The notes under the pieces: generated by a model | What the model was told of the DNA's origin: nothing | The model's database searches: none | Seen by the model: the letters and a program-made list of their open reading frames with translations, nothing else | Translations under genes and position numbers: made by a program | NCBI GenBank assembly: GCA_017302495.1 | Contig: JAFLDG010000003.1 | Coordinates: 1-38,204, forward strand | Reading direction: 5' to 3' | Source: Burkholderiales bacterium | GTDB taxonomy: Bacteria > Pseudomonadota > Gammaproteobacteria > Burkholderiales > Burkholderiaceae_C | DNA: 38,204 nt | Part shown: positions 1 through 8,987 of the stretch, piece after piece | Numbering within the stretch: position 1 is the stretch's first letter | Layout of the letters: each line of letters starts with the position of its first letter

Positions 1-226
1 TGGCGTTGATCACTTCGACCTTGCGCGGCGCCAGCCGTTGCTGCAGCAGCGCAACCCAGCCGCTGCCGCGCGCGAGGCCGTATTCGGCCGAAAGGCTGTC
101 ACCGACGACGAGCACCGGCGCGCCGCGCGCCCGCGAAGGCCCCGCGGCGGCGGCGAGCAGCGCGAGCAGGCCACAATGCCGCAGCACGGCGCGCCGCGTC
201 GCTGCCTGCCACCCTGAAGCCCGCAT
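1..226 (-). CDS. tesA: Arylesterase / lysophospholipase L1-type GDSL hydrolase (N-terminal part only)
   Basis: Only the first 75 codons are inside the window; the gene runs off the left edge. The N-terminus has an Arg-rich start, a hydrophobic stretch (LLALLAAAAG) and small residues before PVLVVGDSLSAEYGL, so it looks like a secreted or periplasmic protein with a signal peptide. GDSLSAEYG is the catalytic block I of SGNH/GDSL hydrolases of the TesA family; the Ser of GDSL is the nucleophile. Such enzymes hydrolyse aryl esters, lysophospholipids or thioesters. The start codon ATG (224-226 on the other strand) overlaps the ATG of the divergent ABC ATPase in a shared CATG, and tesA-ybbA divergence is a known arrangement. 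The remaining SGNH blocks cannot be seen here. Confidence 0.88.
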   Translation of the reverse strand, partial: MRASGWQAATRRAVLRHCGLLALLAAAAGPSRARGAPVLVVGDSLSAEYGLARGSGWVALLQQRLAPRKVEVINA

Positions 227-953
227 GCCAGAACCGATCATCGCCGCCGAGCACCTGACCAAGGAGGTGGCCGACGCCACCGGGACGCTGACGATTCTCC
301 ACGACATCTCGTTCGCGCTGCAGCCGCGCGAATCGGTGGCGATCGTCGGCGCGTCGGGCTCGGGCAAGAGCACGCTGTTGTCGATCCTGGCCGGGCTCGA
401 CGTGCCGAGCCGGGGCCAGGTGTGGCTGGACGGCACCGCGCTGTTCGAAATCGACGAGGATGCGCGCGCTGCCGTGCGCGCGCGTAAGCTCGGCTTCGTG
501 TTCCAGAGCTTCCAGCTGCTCGGCAATCTGAACGCGCTCGAGAACGTGATGCTGCCGCTGGAACTGCTGGGCCGGCGCGATGCGCGCGAACGCGCGACCG
601 AGATGCTCGGCCGCGTCGGCCTGAGCAGCCGGCTGGGCCACTATCCGCGCCTGCTCTCGGGCGGCGAGCAGCAGCGCGTGGCGCTCGCCCGCGCCTTCGT
701 CGTGCGGCCGGCGGTGCTGCTGGCCGACGAACCCACCGGAAGCCTCGACTTCGCCACCGGCGCGACCGTGATGGAGCTGATGTTCGAGATGAACCGCGAG
801 GCCGGCACGACGCTGGTGCTGGTCACGCACGACGCCGGCATCGCCGCGCGTTGCCAGCGCCAGCTGCACATCGAAGCCGGGCGCCTGGCCCGGGACGGCA
901 GTACCGCGGAGGTGCCGTTCGCGCCGGCGCCGGTTCGATCCGACACTGCGTAG
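225..953 (+). CDS. ybbA: ABC transporter ATP-binding protein, YbbA/LolD-like
   Basis: A 242-residue ATPase subunit starting MPEPIIAAEHLTKEV. All ABC motifs are present in order: Walker A GASGSGKST, Q-loop FVFQSFQLL, signature LSGGEQQRVALARA, Walker B VLLADEPTGSLD and the switch His in LVTHD. This signature/Walker B combination is typical of the LolD/MacB/YbbA subfamily, whose members pair with a FtsX-like permease. The reading frame is open upstream, but ATG 225 is chosen because it starts the conserved domain and abuts the divergent esterase. No permease follows: after the stop there are 550 bases of repeats and then an unrelated gene on the other strand, so the partner must lie elsewhere or be absent. 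Confidence 0.93.
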   Translation: MPEPIIAAEHLTKEVADATGTLTILHDISFALQPRESVAIVGASGSGKSTLLSILAGLDVPSRGQVWLDGTALFEIDEDARAAVRARKLGFVFQSFQLLGNLNALENVMLPLELLGRRDARERATEMLGRVGLSSRLGHYPRLLSGGEQQRVALARAFVVRPAVLLADEPTGSLDFATGATVMELMFEMNREAGTTLVLVTHDAGIAARCQRQLHIEAGRLARDGSTAEVPFAPAPVRSDTA

Positions 954-1023
954 GTCGCGTTCCGGCCCTTTGCTGCTGTTCGGAAGGTCTGCCGTTCCCG
1001 TTTCCCCGCTGTTGCGACCGAGA

Positions 1024-1103
1024 GGCAAAGCCGACGAGGGGTGGCCGACTCCGTTCAGCCAAATTCCTATTCACTCCGTCGGCCACCCCTCATCGGCTTT
1101 GCC
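1024..1103. repeat. Imperfect palindromic intergenic repeat, copy 1
   Basis: Arms of 26 nt at 1024-1049 and 1078-1103 are complementary with one mismatch. They begin GGCAAAGCCGACGAGGGG and end in GTGGCCGAC, and enclose a 28-nt spacer (1050-1077). Copy 2 at 1186-1255 is the same type of element in inverted orientation. REP/BIME-like elements of this size are common between genes in GC-rich proteobacteria; the family identity is my inference. Confidence 0.85.
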
Positions 1104-1185
1104 GGCACCGGCTGCGCGCTCCGGCAGCAACGACAAGACCCTTCGCCTCTAGGGACGGGGGCGGCGTAGACACACCACAGGTCGG

Positions 1186-1255
1186 GCCGACGACGGGGTG
1201 GCCGACGGAGCGAATGAGAATTGGGCTGAGCGGAGTCGGCCACCCCGTCGGCGGC
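1186..1255. repeat. Imperfect palindromic intergenic repeat, copy 2 (inverted)
   Basis: Arms of 21 nt at 1186-1206 and 1235-1255 share the GGGGTGGCCGAC core of copy 1 and pair at 20 of 21 positions. The 28-nt spacer (1207-1234) matches the reverse complement of the copy 1 spacer at 23 of 28 positions. Conservation of the unpaired spacer as well as the arms shows the two copies come from one mobile or amplified sequence. Confidence 0.85.
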
Positions 1256-1505
1256 CCCGTGCGCCGCGTTGAAGCGCCGCAGCGGCTGGTTTCGTCACAA
1301 CGACGAAGGACAGCTCAGGGCCGGGAGCGAAACTTCCGTCCCCGACGTCTCGACTCGAATCAGACTAGTTCGCTCCGGAGCGGACGGCCGAAGAAGTGCA
1401 GTGCGGGGCCAAGCTCGCCGCGAGACCGGGCCGGGGCCGCGGCCGCGGCCCGGTGACATCGCCGGTCCGGTGGGCTGTGCTGTCCGGGCCGTGCCGGATG
1501 CTCGC

Positions 1506-2312
1506 CTACTCGGCGGCGAACTTGTAGTCGGTCTTGGCCGCCTTGCGCAGCTCTTCCTGGTACTGCTGCAGCTTGATCTGTTCCATGCGCTGCACCAGTT
1601 GCGGCTTCACGTCCTCGAAGGCCGGGAACTGCGCCTCGCGCGTGTCGTCGAGCCGGATGATGTGCCAGCCGAACTGCGTCTTCACCGGGGCCTCGGTGGT
1701 TTCGCCCTTCTTCAGCTTCGCCAGCGCCTGGCCGAATTCCGGCACGTAGGCATCGGCCTTCGCGAAGTCGAGGTCGCCGCCGTTCTCGGCCGAGCCCGGA
1801 TCCTTCGAGTTCTTCTTCGCCAGTTCTTCGAAGCTCGCGCCCGCCTTGAGCTTGGCCAGCAGCGCCTTCGCCTCGTCCTCGTTCTCGACCAGGATGTGCC
1901 GCGCCCGGTACTCGACACCGGCGGCCTGCGCCTTGAACTTGTCGTACTCGGCCTTGGCCTCGGCGTCGGTCACCGGATGCTTCTTGCGGAAGTCCTCGAA
2001 CAATTCGCGGATCAGGATGCTCTGCCGCGCCAGTTCCATCTGCGCGCGGTAGTCGGCCGAGGTGGCCATGCCCTTGCGCTCGGCCTCCTGGGTGTAGATC
2101 TCGCGCAGCACGACCTGATCCTTCGCCTGCTGCTCCATCTCGGGGCCGACCTTCTGCCCGGCCTTGGCCGCCTGCTGCAGCAGATTATCGACCCGCGTCT
2201 TCGGCACGGCTTTGCCGTTGACGATCGCGACGTTCTGCGCGAAGACGGCGATGGGCAGCAGCAGCACCGCGGCGGCAACGGCCGCGCGCAACGGATGGGA
2301 AGGCTTCGTCAT
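1506..2312 (-). CDS. Periplasmic peptidylprolyl cis-trans isomerase, parvulin (PpiC/SurA-like)
   Basis: 268 residues. Residues 1-25 form a signal peptide (hydrophobic AAVAAAVLLLPIAVFA, likely cleavage after VFA), so the protein acts in the periplasm as a foldase or chaperone for outer-membrane or secreted proteins. Residues about 26-130 form the helical N-domain typical of SurA/PrsA proteins. Residues about 134-224 are a parvulin domain with RHILV (138-142), ENGGDLDF and FGWHIIRLDD (214-223). The ATG at 2310-2312 is preferred over an upstream in-frame start because it begins the signal peptide. It is the last gene of a leftward group after bolA and yciB, a common order in Burkholderiales. Confidence 0.94.
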   Translation of the reverse strand: MTKPSHPLRAAVAAAVLLLPIAVFAQNVAIVNGKAVPKTRVDNLLQQAAKAGQKVGPEMEQQAKDQVVLREIYTQEAERKGMATSADYRAQMELARQSILIRELFEDFRKKHPVTDAEAKAEYDKFKAQAAGVEYRARHILVENEDEAKALLAKLKAGASFEELAKKNSKDPGSAENGGDLDFAKADAYVPEFGQALAKLKKGETTEAPVKTQFGWHIIRLDDTREAQFPAFEDVKPQLVQRMEQIKLQQYQEELRKAAKTDYKFAAE

Positions 2313-2376
2313 GGAAGAACAGGGGCGAACCGGAAGTGGCGGGAGAGGGTGCCGACGGCGCGGCCGGGCGGCCGGA

Positions 2377-2649
2377 TCAGCTCTCGTCGGGCGTGCGGGC
2401 GTCGATCGCCAGCGCATGAATGCCGCCCGGCATCAGCGGGCGCAAGGCATCATACACGAGGCGATGCCGCGCCACGCGCGCCAGGCCGGCGAAGCGCACG
2501 CTGCGGATGTGCACCGTGTAGTGCCCGCCCTCGCGCGCGCCGGCATGGCCGGCATGCTGTGCGCTGTCGTCGACCACCCGCAGCGCCGACGGCGAGAGCG
2601 CGGCCTGCAGCGCGCCCTCGATCTCGGCGATCGACAGGAAGCGCCTCAC
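2377..2649 (-). CDS. bolA: BolA family protein
   Basis: A 90-residue protein. The start is assigned to GTG (2647-2649), which overlaps the yciB stop in GTGA; the same frame is open further upstream but lies over yciB. It reads MRRFLSIAEIEGAL and contains HYTVHIRSVRFAGLARVARHR-LVYDAL, the conserved BolA core with its Lys/Arg-His-rich nucleic-acid or Fe-S partner surface, and ends GGIHALAIDARTP. BolA proteins work with monothiol glutaredoxins in Fe-S handling and affect cell shape under stress. Translational coupling to yciB is inferred from the 4-base overlap. Confidence 0.9.
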   Translation of the reverse strand: MRRFLSIAEIEGALQAALSPSALRVVDDSAQHAGHAGAREGGHYTVHIRSVRFAGLARVARHRLVYDALRPLMPGGIHALAIDARTPDES

Positions 2650-3299
2650 CGCGAATCGGCCGGAGACGAGGCCGGTGCGGTCCCGTCTTCCTTCAGATAC
2701 CGGGCGAGCACCAGGCCCTGCGCGACGGTGAACGCGAGCGTGAGCCCGAGGCTGCCGAAGAGCTTGAAGTTGACCCAGACGTCGGTCGGGAAGCTGTAGG
2801 CGACCCACAGGTTCAGCAACCCCATCGCGGCGAAGAACGCGACCCAGGCGAAGTTGAGCCGGTGCCAGACCCGCGCCGGCAGCTGCATCTGCTGGCCGAG
2901 CAGCGCGCGCAGCAGGTTCTTGCCGAACAGCAGCGGGCTCAGCCAGAACGCCAGACCCATGGCCCAGTACAGCCCGCTCGGCTTCCACTTGATGAAGGTC
3001 TCGCTGTGGAAGTAGATGGTCAGGCCGCCGAGCACGACGACGAGCGCCAGGCTGACCCACAGCATCGTGTCCACCCGGCGGCCGCGCAGCTTGAGCCAGG
3101 CGACCTGGGCGAGCGTGGCGGCGATCACGACGACGGTGGCGAGCAGCACCGGCGCTTCGCCGGTGCCGACCACGCCGCCGGCGACCAGGAAGCCGAGGTG
3201 CTGGGTGGCGAAGGCCGCGGCCCAGTCCTTGTGCGCGTCCGAGTACTTGAACGCGACGAAGAACAGGACGATCGGCAGGAAGTCGAACAGGAGCTTCAT
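2646..3299 (-). CDS. yciB: Inner membrane-spanning protein YciB (septation protein A family)
   Basis: 217 residues, mostly hydrophobic, starting MKLLFDFLPIVLFFVAFKYSD, a hallmark N-terminus of the YciB/IspZ family. Several membrane segments are visible (about residues 5-17, 33-62, 80-97, 110-125, 145-165, 175-200), separated by short loops with the conserved KWKPSGLYWAMGLAFW region. YciB is linked to cell-envelope synthesis and intracellular septation. The C-terminal tail (DGTAPASSPADSR) is variable. It is followed by bolA with a 4-base overlap. Confidence 0.95.
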   Translation of the reverse strand: MKLLFDFLPIVLFFVAFKYSDAHKDWAAAFATQHLGFLVAGGVVGTGEAPVLLATVVVIAATLAQVAWLKLRGRRVDTMLWVSLALVVVLGGLTIYFHSETFIKWKPSGLYWAMGLAFWLSPLLFGKNLLRALLGQQMQLPARVWHRLNFAWVAFFAAMGLLNLWVAYSFPTDVWVNFKLFGSLGLTLAFTVAQGLVLARYLKEDGTAPASSPADSR

Positions 3300-3333
3300 G
3301 CGCGGGCCGGCAGCCGCGGCGCGGACCGGCGTT

Positions 3334-3762
3334 TCATTCGGAGGGCCGGAAGTTTATCGCCGCCGAGTTGATGCAGAAGCGCTCGCCGGTGGGTTCCGGC
3401 CCGTCGTCGAACACATGACCGAGGTGGGTGCCGCAGCGGGCACAGCGCACCTCCACCCGCACCATGCCGTGGCTGTTGTCGACCAGCCGCTCGACCCGGC
3501 CCTGCTCGATCGGCCGGCTGTAGCTGGGCCAGCCGCAGCCGGCGTCGAACTTGGTGTCGGCGTCGAACAGCGGCGCGCCGCAGCCGATGCAGTCGTACCG
3601 GCCGGGCTCGAACTGGTCCCAGTAGCGGCCCGTGAAGGCGCGCTCGGTGGCGCCCTGGCGGGCGACCTGGTACTGCGTCGGGTCGAGTTGCGCGCGCCAC
3701 TCGGCGTCGGCCTTGTGCACCGGATAGCTCGGGTCGTCGATCGGCTTGGTCGGGCTGCGCAT
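3334..3762 (-). CDS. msrB: Peptide-methionine (R)-S-oxide reductase MsrB
   Basis: 142 residues, a full-length single-domain MsrB, which repairs the R-sulfoxide of oxidised methionine. Two zinc-binding CxxC pairs are visible (C58/C61 and C107/C110) and the catalytic Cys is C130 in RFCINSAA. Other family blocks are present: [16 protein letters not shown] and [10 protein letters not shown]. The start ATG at 3760-3762 gives [17 protein letters not shown]; the frame is open further upstream but that part has no family similarity that I recognise. It is divergent from the beta-oxidation cluster and lies 34 bases before yciB on the same strand. Confidence 0.96.
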   Translation of the reverse strand: MRSPTKPIDDPSYPVHKADAEWRAQLDPTQYQVARQGATERAFTGRYWDQFEPGRYDCIGCGAPLFDADTKFDAGCGWPSYSRPIEQGRVERLVDNSHGMVRVEVRCARCGTHLGHVFDDGPEPTGERFCINSAAINFRPSE

Positions 3763-3940
3763 GAGGCCGGCTCGGAGAACGAACCGAGGCAGTGTAGCGA
3801 GCGGGCCGAGGCCACGCCCGACGCGGGGTGAAGCGGCCTGCGCGGCTGTCGCTGTCGTTACAGTGATCGCCCGGCCTGCCCTCCTAGAATCGCACGCTCG
3901 TTCGATTCCGGACGCTCCTCCAACCGCTCGAGGTTTCGCC

Positions 3941-6034
3941 ATGTCCGCCAGCTACGACGTCCGCGGCAATGTCGCCGTCATCACCCTGAACAACCCGCCG
4001 GTCAACGGCCTGGGCTACGACACGCGGCGCGGCATCGCCGACGGCATCGACCGCGCCAATGCCGACCCGGCGATCAAGGCGATCGTCATCACCGGGGCGG
4101 GCCGGGCCTTCTCGGGCGGCGCCGACATCCGCGAGTTCGGCACGCCGAAGGCCATTGCCGAGCCCAACCTGCTGAGCCTGATCCTGCAGGCCGAAGGCAG
4201 CGCCAAGCCGATCGTTGCCGCGCTGCACAGCGTGGTGATGGGCGGCGGGCTGGAGCTGTCCTTGGGCTGCCACTACCGCGTCGCCGCGGCCGGCACGCAG
4301 ATCGCGCTGCCCGAGGTGAAGATCGGCCTGGTGCCCGGCGCCGGCGGCACGCAGCGCCTGCCGCGCGTGCTGGGCGTGGAGACCGCGCTGAACATGATCG
4401 TCAGCGGCGAGCCGGTGAAGAGCGAGATGCTGGCCATGATCCCGGGCCAGAAGCTGATCGACAAGATGATCGACGGCGACCTGCTGGCCGGCGCCATCGC
4501 CTTCGCCACCGAAGTCGCCGACAAGCGCCCGCTGCCGCTGGTGCGCAACCTGAAGGCCACGCATCCCAATGCCGACGGCTACTTTGCCTTCGCGCGCAAC
4601 ACGGTCAAGGCGATGGCCAAGAACTTCCCGGCGCCGGCCAAGTGCGTGGACTGCGTCGAGGCCGCGGTCAGCATGAAGTTCGACGACGGCATGCGCTTCG
4701 AGCGCGACACCTTCCTCGCGCTGATGTTGACGCCGGAGAGCAAGGCGCTGCGCCATGCCTTCCTGGGCGAGCGTGCCGCCAGCAAGATCCCCGACGTGCC
4801 CGAGGACACGCCGCAGCGCAAGATCGAGAAGGTGGCCGTCATCGGCGCCGGCACGATGGGCGGCGGCATCTCGATGAACTTCCTGAACGCCGGCATCCCG
4901 GTGACCATCCTGGAAATGAAGCAGGACGCGCTGGACCGCGGCGTGGGCGTGATGCGCAAGAACTACGAGGCGCAGGTCAAGAAGGGCAAGCTGAAGCAGG
5001 ACAAGTACGACCAGCGCATGGCACTGCTGAAGACCACGCTGTCCTACGACGACATCAAGGACGCCGACCTGGTGATCGAGGCGGTGTTCGAGGAGATGGG
5101 CGTCAAGGAGGGTGTGTTCAAGACGCTGGACGAGGTGATGAAGCCCGGCGCCATCCTGGCCAGCAACACCAGCACGCTGGACCTGAACAAGATCGCTGCT
5201 TTCACCAGGCGCCCGCAGGACGTGATCGGCACGCACTTCTTCAGCCCGGCCAACGTGATGAAGCTGCTGGAGGTGGTGCGCGGCGAGAAGACCGCCAAGG
5301 ACGTGCTGGCCACCGTGATGGCCGTGGGCAAGAAGATCAAGAAGACCGCGGTGGTCTCCGGCGTGTGCGACGGCTTCATCGGCAACCGCATGATCGAGCA
5401 GTACAGCCGCCAGGCCGGCTTCCTGCTGGACGAGGGCTGCACGCCCGTGCAGGTGGACAAGGCGATCGAGAAGTTCGGCTTCGCGATGGGCCCGTTCCGC
5501 ATGGGCGACCTGGCCGGCAACGACATCGGCTGGGCGATCCGCAAGCGCCGCGCGGTCGAGTACCCCGACCTGAAGTACAGCAAGACCGCGGACCTGCTGT
5601 GCGAGATGGGCCGCTACGGCCAGAAGGCGCAGGCCGGCTGGTACGACTACGTCGCCGGCAAGCGCGATGCCATCCCCAGCCCGGTGGTGGTGGAGATGAT
5701 CGAGAAGCACCGCGCCAGCCTCGGCATCACGCCGCGCAAGATCGGCGACGACGAGATCGTGCAGCGCCTGGTGTTCGCGCTGGTCAACGAAGGCGCGCGC
5801 ATCCTGGAAGAGGGCATCGCCAGCAAGGCCAGCGACATCGACATGATCTACCTCACCGGCTACGGCTTCCCGGTCTGGCGCGGTGGCCCGATGTGCTACG
5901 CCGACACGGTGGGCCTGTTCAACGTGGTACAGGCGATGAAGCGCTTCGCGCAGAACCCGCGCGACGACGCCGCCTTCTGGCAGCCCGCACCGCTGCTGGC
6001 CAAGCTGGCCGCCGAAGGCAAGAGCTTCACCTGA
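3941..6034 (+). CDS. Bifunctional enoyl-CoA hydratase / 3-hydroxyacyl-CoA dehydrogenase (FadB/FadJ-type)
   Basis: 697 residues, a normal length for FadJ-like multifunctional beta-oxidation proteins. Residues 1 to about 190 are a crotonase domain: oxyanion-hole loops at SGGADIREF and [11 protein letters not shown], and the two catalytic Glu at E105 and E125 (ALPEVKIGL). From about 295 there is an NAD-binding Rossmann domain, [10 protein letters not shown], then the dehydrogenase His in [17 protein letters not shown] and FIGNRM, followed by the C-terminal 3HCDH repeats. It hydrates 2-enoyl-CoA and oxidises L-3-hydroxyacyl-CoA. A -10-like TAGAAT lies at 3885-3890, with no clear -35. It heads the rightward lipid cluster, with the thiolase two genes on. 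Confidence 0.96.
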   Translation: MSASYDVRGNVAVITLNNPPVNGLGYDTRRGIADGIDRANADPAIKAIVITGAGRAFSGGADIREFGTPKAIAEPNLLSLILQAEGSAKPIVAALHSVVMGGGLELSLGCHYRVAAAGTQIALPEVKIGLVPGAGGTQRLPRVLGVETALNMIVSGEPVKSEMLAMIPGQKLIDKMIDGDLLAGAIAFATEVADKRPLPLVRNLKATHPNADGYFAFARNTVKAMAKNFPAPAKCVDCVEAAVSMKFDDGMRFERDTFLALMLTPESKALRHAFLGERAASKIPDVPEDTPQRKIEKVAVIGAGTMGGGISMNFLNAGIPVTILEMKQDALDRGVGVMRKNYEAQVKKGKLKQDKYDQRMALLKTTLSYDDIKDADLVIEAVFEEMGVKEGVFKTLDEVMKPGAILASNTSTLDLNKIAAFTRRPQDVIGTHFFSPANVMKLLEVVRGEKTAKDVLATVMAVGKKIKKTAVVSGVCDGFIGNRMIEQYSRQAGFLLDEGCTPVQVDKAIEKFGFAMGPFRMGDLAGNDIGWAIRKRRAVEYPDLKYSKTADLLCEMGRYGQKAQAGWYDYVAGKRDAIPSPVVVEMIEKHRASLGITPRKIGDDEIVQRLVFALVNEGARILEEGIASKASDIDMIYLTGYGFPVWRGGPMCYADTVGLFNVVQAMKRFAQNPRDDAAFWQPAPLLAKLAAEGKSFT

Positions 6035-6050
6035 GGCACGGACGCCGGTC

Positions 6051-7544
6051 GTGATCAAGCGCTTGGCCCTCGGCCTGCTGGGCGTGATCGTCCTGCTGGC
6101 GCTGGTGCTGGTCGGCAATACGCTGCGCCAGGGCTCGCGCCAGCAGAGCGTTGCGCCGGTACCCAAACTGGCGGTGGACCAGGCCCGGGTGGTCGAGACG
6201 ATGGCCGCTGCCGTGCGCGCCAAGACCGTCAGCGGCCTGCTCGATCCGGCCGGCACGGCGGCCGCGTTCGACGCCCTGCACGGGCTGCTGAAGGTGCGCT
6301 ACCCGCGGGTGCACGATGCGCTCGAGCGCGAAGCGGTCGGCGGCCACAGTCTGCTCTTCACCTGGAAGGGCAGCGACCCGCAACTCGCGCCGGTCGCGCT
6401 GCTCGCGCACCAGGACGTGGTGCCGATCGCGCCCGGCACCGAGACGCTGTGGAAGAGGCCGCCATTTGCCGGCGTGGTCGAGGACGGCTTCGTCTGGGGC
6501 CGCGGCACCCTCGACGACAAGAGCAACCTGGTCACCCAGCTCGAGGCGGTCGAGATGCTGCTCGAGGCGGGCGTCAAGCCGCGCCGCACGGTCTACTTCG
6601 TCTTCGGACACGACGAGGAGGTGGGGGGGCGCAACGGTGCGGCGAAGATCGTCGAGTTGCTCGGGCAGCGCGGCGTCAAGCTCGCGTGGGTGCTGGACGA
6701 GGGGCTCGCGATCACCGAGGGGGTGATGCCGGGCGTCGCGCAGCCGGTCGCACTGGTGGGCCTGGCCGAGAAGGGTTCGGTGTCGCTCAAGCTGGTGGCG
6801 ACCGCGCCGCCGGGGCATTCGTCGATGCCGCCCGGACCCGGCGGCAGCGCGGTCGGCATGCTCGCGGCGGCGCTGGCCCGGCTCGACCTGCAACCGCTGC
6901 CCGGCGGCATCCAGGGCGCGGCGGCCGAGATGTTCGAGGCGGTCGCGCCCGAACTGCCGTTCGGCCAGCGCCTGGCGCTGTCCAACCTCTGGCTCACCCG
7001 GCCGCTGGTCGAGCAGATGCTGGCCAAGGGCGCCGCGACCAACGCGATGATGCGCACGACCACCGCGCTGACGATGCTCAACGCCGGCATCAAGGAGAAC
7101 GTGCTGCCCGGGCGCGCCGAGGCGGTGGTCAACTTCCGCATCCTGCCGGGCGAGACGACCGATTCGGTGCTGGCGGCGGTCAAGCGCATCGTCGCCGACG
7201 AGCGCATCGACGTCACCCCGCTGGGCACCGGCTTCAATCCCTCGAAGCTCTCGACCTCGCGTTCGCCCGCGTTCCAGCTCATCGAACGCACGGTGCGCGA
7301 AGTCTTCCCCGATGCGATCGTCGCCCCGGGCCTGATGCTCGCCGGCTCCGACGCCCGCCATTTCGACGGCATCACCGATCAGAGCTTCCGCTTCATGCCG
7401 ATCCGCTTCAACGGCGCGGACCTGCAGCGCCCGCACGGCACCGACGAGCGCATCGCCGTCGACCAGCTGGCCGACATGGTCCGCTTCTATCACCGCCTGC
7501 TGCTCTCGGCCGCGGGCAACCCCAGCGAAGGAAAGCAACCATGA
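6051..7544 (+). CDS. M20 family metallo-amidohydrolase, membrane-anchored, PM20D1-like
   Basis: 497 residues from GTG 6051. Residues 4-22 ([19 protein letters not shown]) form an N-terminal membrane anchor or uncleaved signal, so the catalytic part is probably periplasmic. Di-zinc M20 motifs are complete: H120-x-D122 (AHQDVV), bridging D155 in GRGTLDDK, and base E189 with ligand E190 in GHDEEVGG; the late GSDARHF supplies the final His. Overall layout resembles carboxypeptidase S / PM20D1, which make or break N-acyl amino acids. It sits 16 bases after the hydratase-dehydrogenase gene and overlaps the thiolase start by ATGA, so it is co-transcribed with beta-oxidation genes. A role in releasing fatty acids from N-acyl amino acids is inference. 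Confidence 0.9.
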   Translation: MIKRLALGLLGVIVLLALVLVGNTLRQGSRQQSVAPVPKLAVDQARVVETMAAAVRAKTVSGLLDPAGTAAAFDALHGLLKVRYPRVHDALEREAVGGHSLLFTWKGSDPQLAPVALLAHQDVVPIAPGTETLWKRPPFAGVVEDGFVWGRGTLDDKSNLVTQLEAVEMLLEAGVKPRRTVYFVFGHDEEVGGRNGAAKIVELLGQRGVKLAWVLDEGLAITEGVMPGVAQPVALVGLAEKGSVSLKLVATAPPGHSSMPPGPGGSAVGMLAAALARLDLQPLPGGIQGAAAEMFEAVAPELPFGQRLALSNLWLTRPLVEQMLAKGAATNAMMRTTTALTMLNAGIKENVLPGRAEAVVNFRILPGETTDSVLAAVKRIVADERIDVTPLGTGFNPSKLSTSRSPAFQLIERTVREVFPDAIVAPGLMLAGSDARHFDGITDQSFRFMPIRFNGADLQRPHGTDERIAVDQLADMVRFYHRLLLSAAGNPSEGKQP

Positions 7545-8716
7545 CCGACGCCGTGATCGTCTCCACCGCCCGCACCCCCCTGGCCAAGAGCTGGAAGGGC
7601 GCCTTCAACATGACCCATGGCGCCACGTTGGGCGGCATGGCCATCAAGGCCGCGGTCGAGCGCGCCGGGGTGGACCCTGCCGCCATCGACGATGTGCTGA
7701 TGGGCTGCGCCAACCCCGAGGGCGCCACCGGCATGAACATCGCGCGCCAGGCCGCGCTGCGTGCGGGTCTGCCGATCAGTGTGAGCGGCGCCACCGTCAA
7801 CCGCTTCTGCTCCAGTGGCCTGCAGACCATCGCGATGGCCGCGCAGCGCATCATCGCCGGCGAGAGCGACCTGCTGGTGGCCGGCGGGCTGGAGAGCATC
7901 TCCTGCGTGCAGCAGGAGATGAACCGGCACATGATCGCTGACAGCTGGCTGAAGGAGAACAAGCCGGCCATCTACATGAGCATGCTCGAGACCGCCGAGA
8001 ACGTGGCCAAGCGCTACGGCATCCCGAAGGAGCGCATGGACGAGTACGGCGCCGCCAGCCAGCAGAAGGCCTGCGCCGCGCAGGAGGCCGGCAAGTTCAA
8101 GGACGAGATGATCTCCTGCACCGTCACCGCCGGCGTGGCCGATGCGCAGCTCGGCCTGCGCACGAAGGAAGTGACCATCAGCGCGGACGAAGGCCTGCGC
8201 CCGGGCACCACGGTGGACAGCATCAAGAACATCCGCCCGGCCATCCCCGGCGGCGTGGTGACGGCCGGCAATGCCAGCCAGTTCAGCGACGGCGCCGGCG
8301 CCTGCGTGCTGGTCAGCGACACCTACGCGCAACAGAAGAACCTCAAACCGCTGGGCCGCTTCCTCGGCTTTGCGGTGGGCGGCTGCGAGCCCGACGAGAT
8401 GGGCATCGGCCCGGTCTACGCGGTGCCCAAGGTGCTGAAGCGCCTGGGCCTGAAGGTCGAGGACATCGACCTGTGGGAGTTGAACGAGGCCTTCGCCGTG
8501 CAGGTGCTGTTCTGCGCCGACCGCTTAAGCATTCCGATGGACCGGCTCAACGTCAACGGCGGCGCCATCGCGGTGGGCCACCCCTACGGCCTGAGCGGCC
8601 AGCGCCTGACCGGCCATGCGCTGATCGAAGGCAAGCGCCGCGGCGCCAAGCGCGTGGTCGTGACCATGTGCGTCGGCGGCGGCATGGGTGCGGCCGGCGT
8701 GTTCGAGGTGCTGTAG
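7541..8716 (+). CDS. Acetyl-CoA acyltransferase (3-ketoacyl-CoA thiolase)
   Basis: 391 residues, the usual size of type II thiolases. Catalytic residues are all visible: nucleophile C90 in [11 protein letters not shown]347 in [10 protein letters not shown] and C377 in [12 protein letters not shown]. It cleaves 3-ketoacyl-CoA with CoA to give acetyl-CoA and shortened acyl-CoA. ATG 7541 overlaps the upstream M20 stop (ATGA), implying translational coupling. With the hydratase-dehydrogenase gene it makes a full FadBA-type set. It could also act as a biosynthetic acetoacetyl-CoA thiolase, but the neighbourhood favours degradation. Confidence 0.96.
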   Translation: MTDAVIVSTARTPLAKSWKGAFNMTHGATLGGMAIKAAVERAGVDPAAIDDVLMGCANPEGATGMNIARQAALRAGLPISVSGATVNRFCSSGLQTIAMAAQRIIAGESDLLVAGGLESISCVQQEMNRHMIADSWLKENKPAIYMSMLETAENVAKRYGIPKERMDEYGAASQQKACAAQEAGKFKDEMISCTVTAGVADAQLGLRTKEVTISADEGLRPGTTVDSIKNIRPAIPGGVVTAGNASQFSDGAGACVLVSDTYAQQKNLKPLGRFLGFAVGGCEPDEMGIGPVYAVPKVLKRLGLKVEDIDLWELNEAFAVQVLFCADRLSIPMDRLNVNGGAIAVGHPYGLSGQRLTGHALIEGKRRGAKRVVVTMCVGGGMGAAGVFEVL

Positions 8717-8762
8717 CCTTCGCAAGGTGCTGCGGCCTCGTTGCCGACTCGGAGGTGGATTC

Positions 8763-8987
8763 ATGGATCGGCCGCTCTATGTGCATGCGATCTGGGACGA
8801 CGCGGCGCAGGTCTGGGTCGCGACCAGCGACGAGGTGCCCGGGCTTGCAACCGAGGCCGCGACCGCGGAGGATCTGGTCGCCAAGCTGAAGCTGCTGATT
8901 CCGGAACTGCTCGAAGCCAACGGCATCCTGCCGGCCTCGCAAGTGGCGTTCGAGCTCCTCACACGGCGCTTCGAAGTCGCCGCCTGA
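8763..8987 (+). CDS. DUF1902 family putative antitoxin (HicB-like partner)
   Basis: A 74-residue acidic protein reading MDRPLYVHAIWDDAAQVWVA, followed by TSDEVPGLATEA and then an amphipathic helix. The WD-x-A-x-VW-VA-TS-D-x-PGL pattern is that of DUF1902 and of the partial RNase H-like fold of HicB antitoxins. A strong Shine-Dalgarno (GGAGGT) precedes the ATG. Its stop and the next gene's start overlap in TGATG, so the two proteins are made together. The antitoxin is first and the toxin second, the reverse of the classic hicA-hicB order. It should bind and neutralise the HicA-like protein; this is inferred from family and pairing. Confidence 0.82.
   Translation: MDRPLYVHAIWDDAAQVWVATSDEVPGLATEAATAEDLVAKLKLLIPELLEANGILPASQVAFELLTRRFEVAA

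Larger units (their letters stand above)
954..1505. other. Non-coding intergenic region rich in palindromes
   Basis: No convincing gene is seen between the ABC ATPase stop and the isomerase stop. The region holds two large palindromic elements (listed separately) and, near 1428-1455, a very GC-rich self-complementary tract (GGCCGCGGCCGCGGCC core) that could act as a hairpin at the end of the leftward isomerase transcript, although it has no U-run. Confidence 0.6.

Noticed and set aside
1269..3371. 700-residue rightward frame opposite the isomerase-bolA-yciB genes
   Set aside because: Antisense shadow; the three leftward genes are clear by motif.
3884..6256. 790-residue leftward frame opposite the hydratase-dehydrogenase gene
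   Set aside because: Codon-shadow of a GC-rich gene; His/Asp/Ala/Val-rich composition and no domain.
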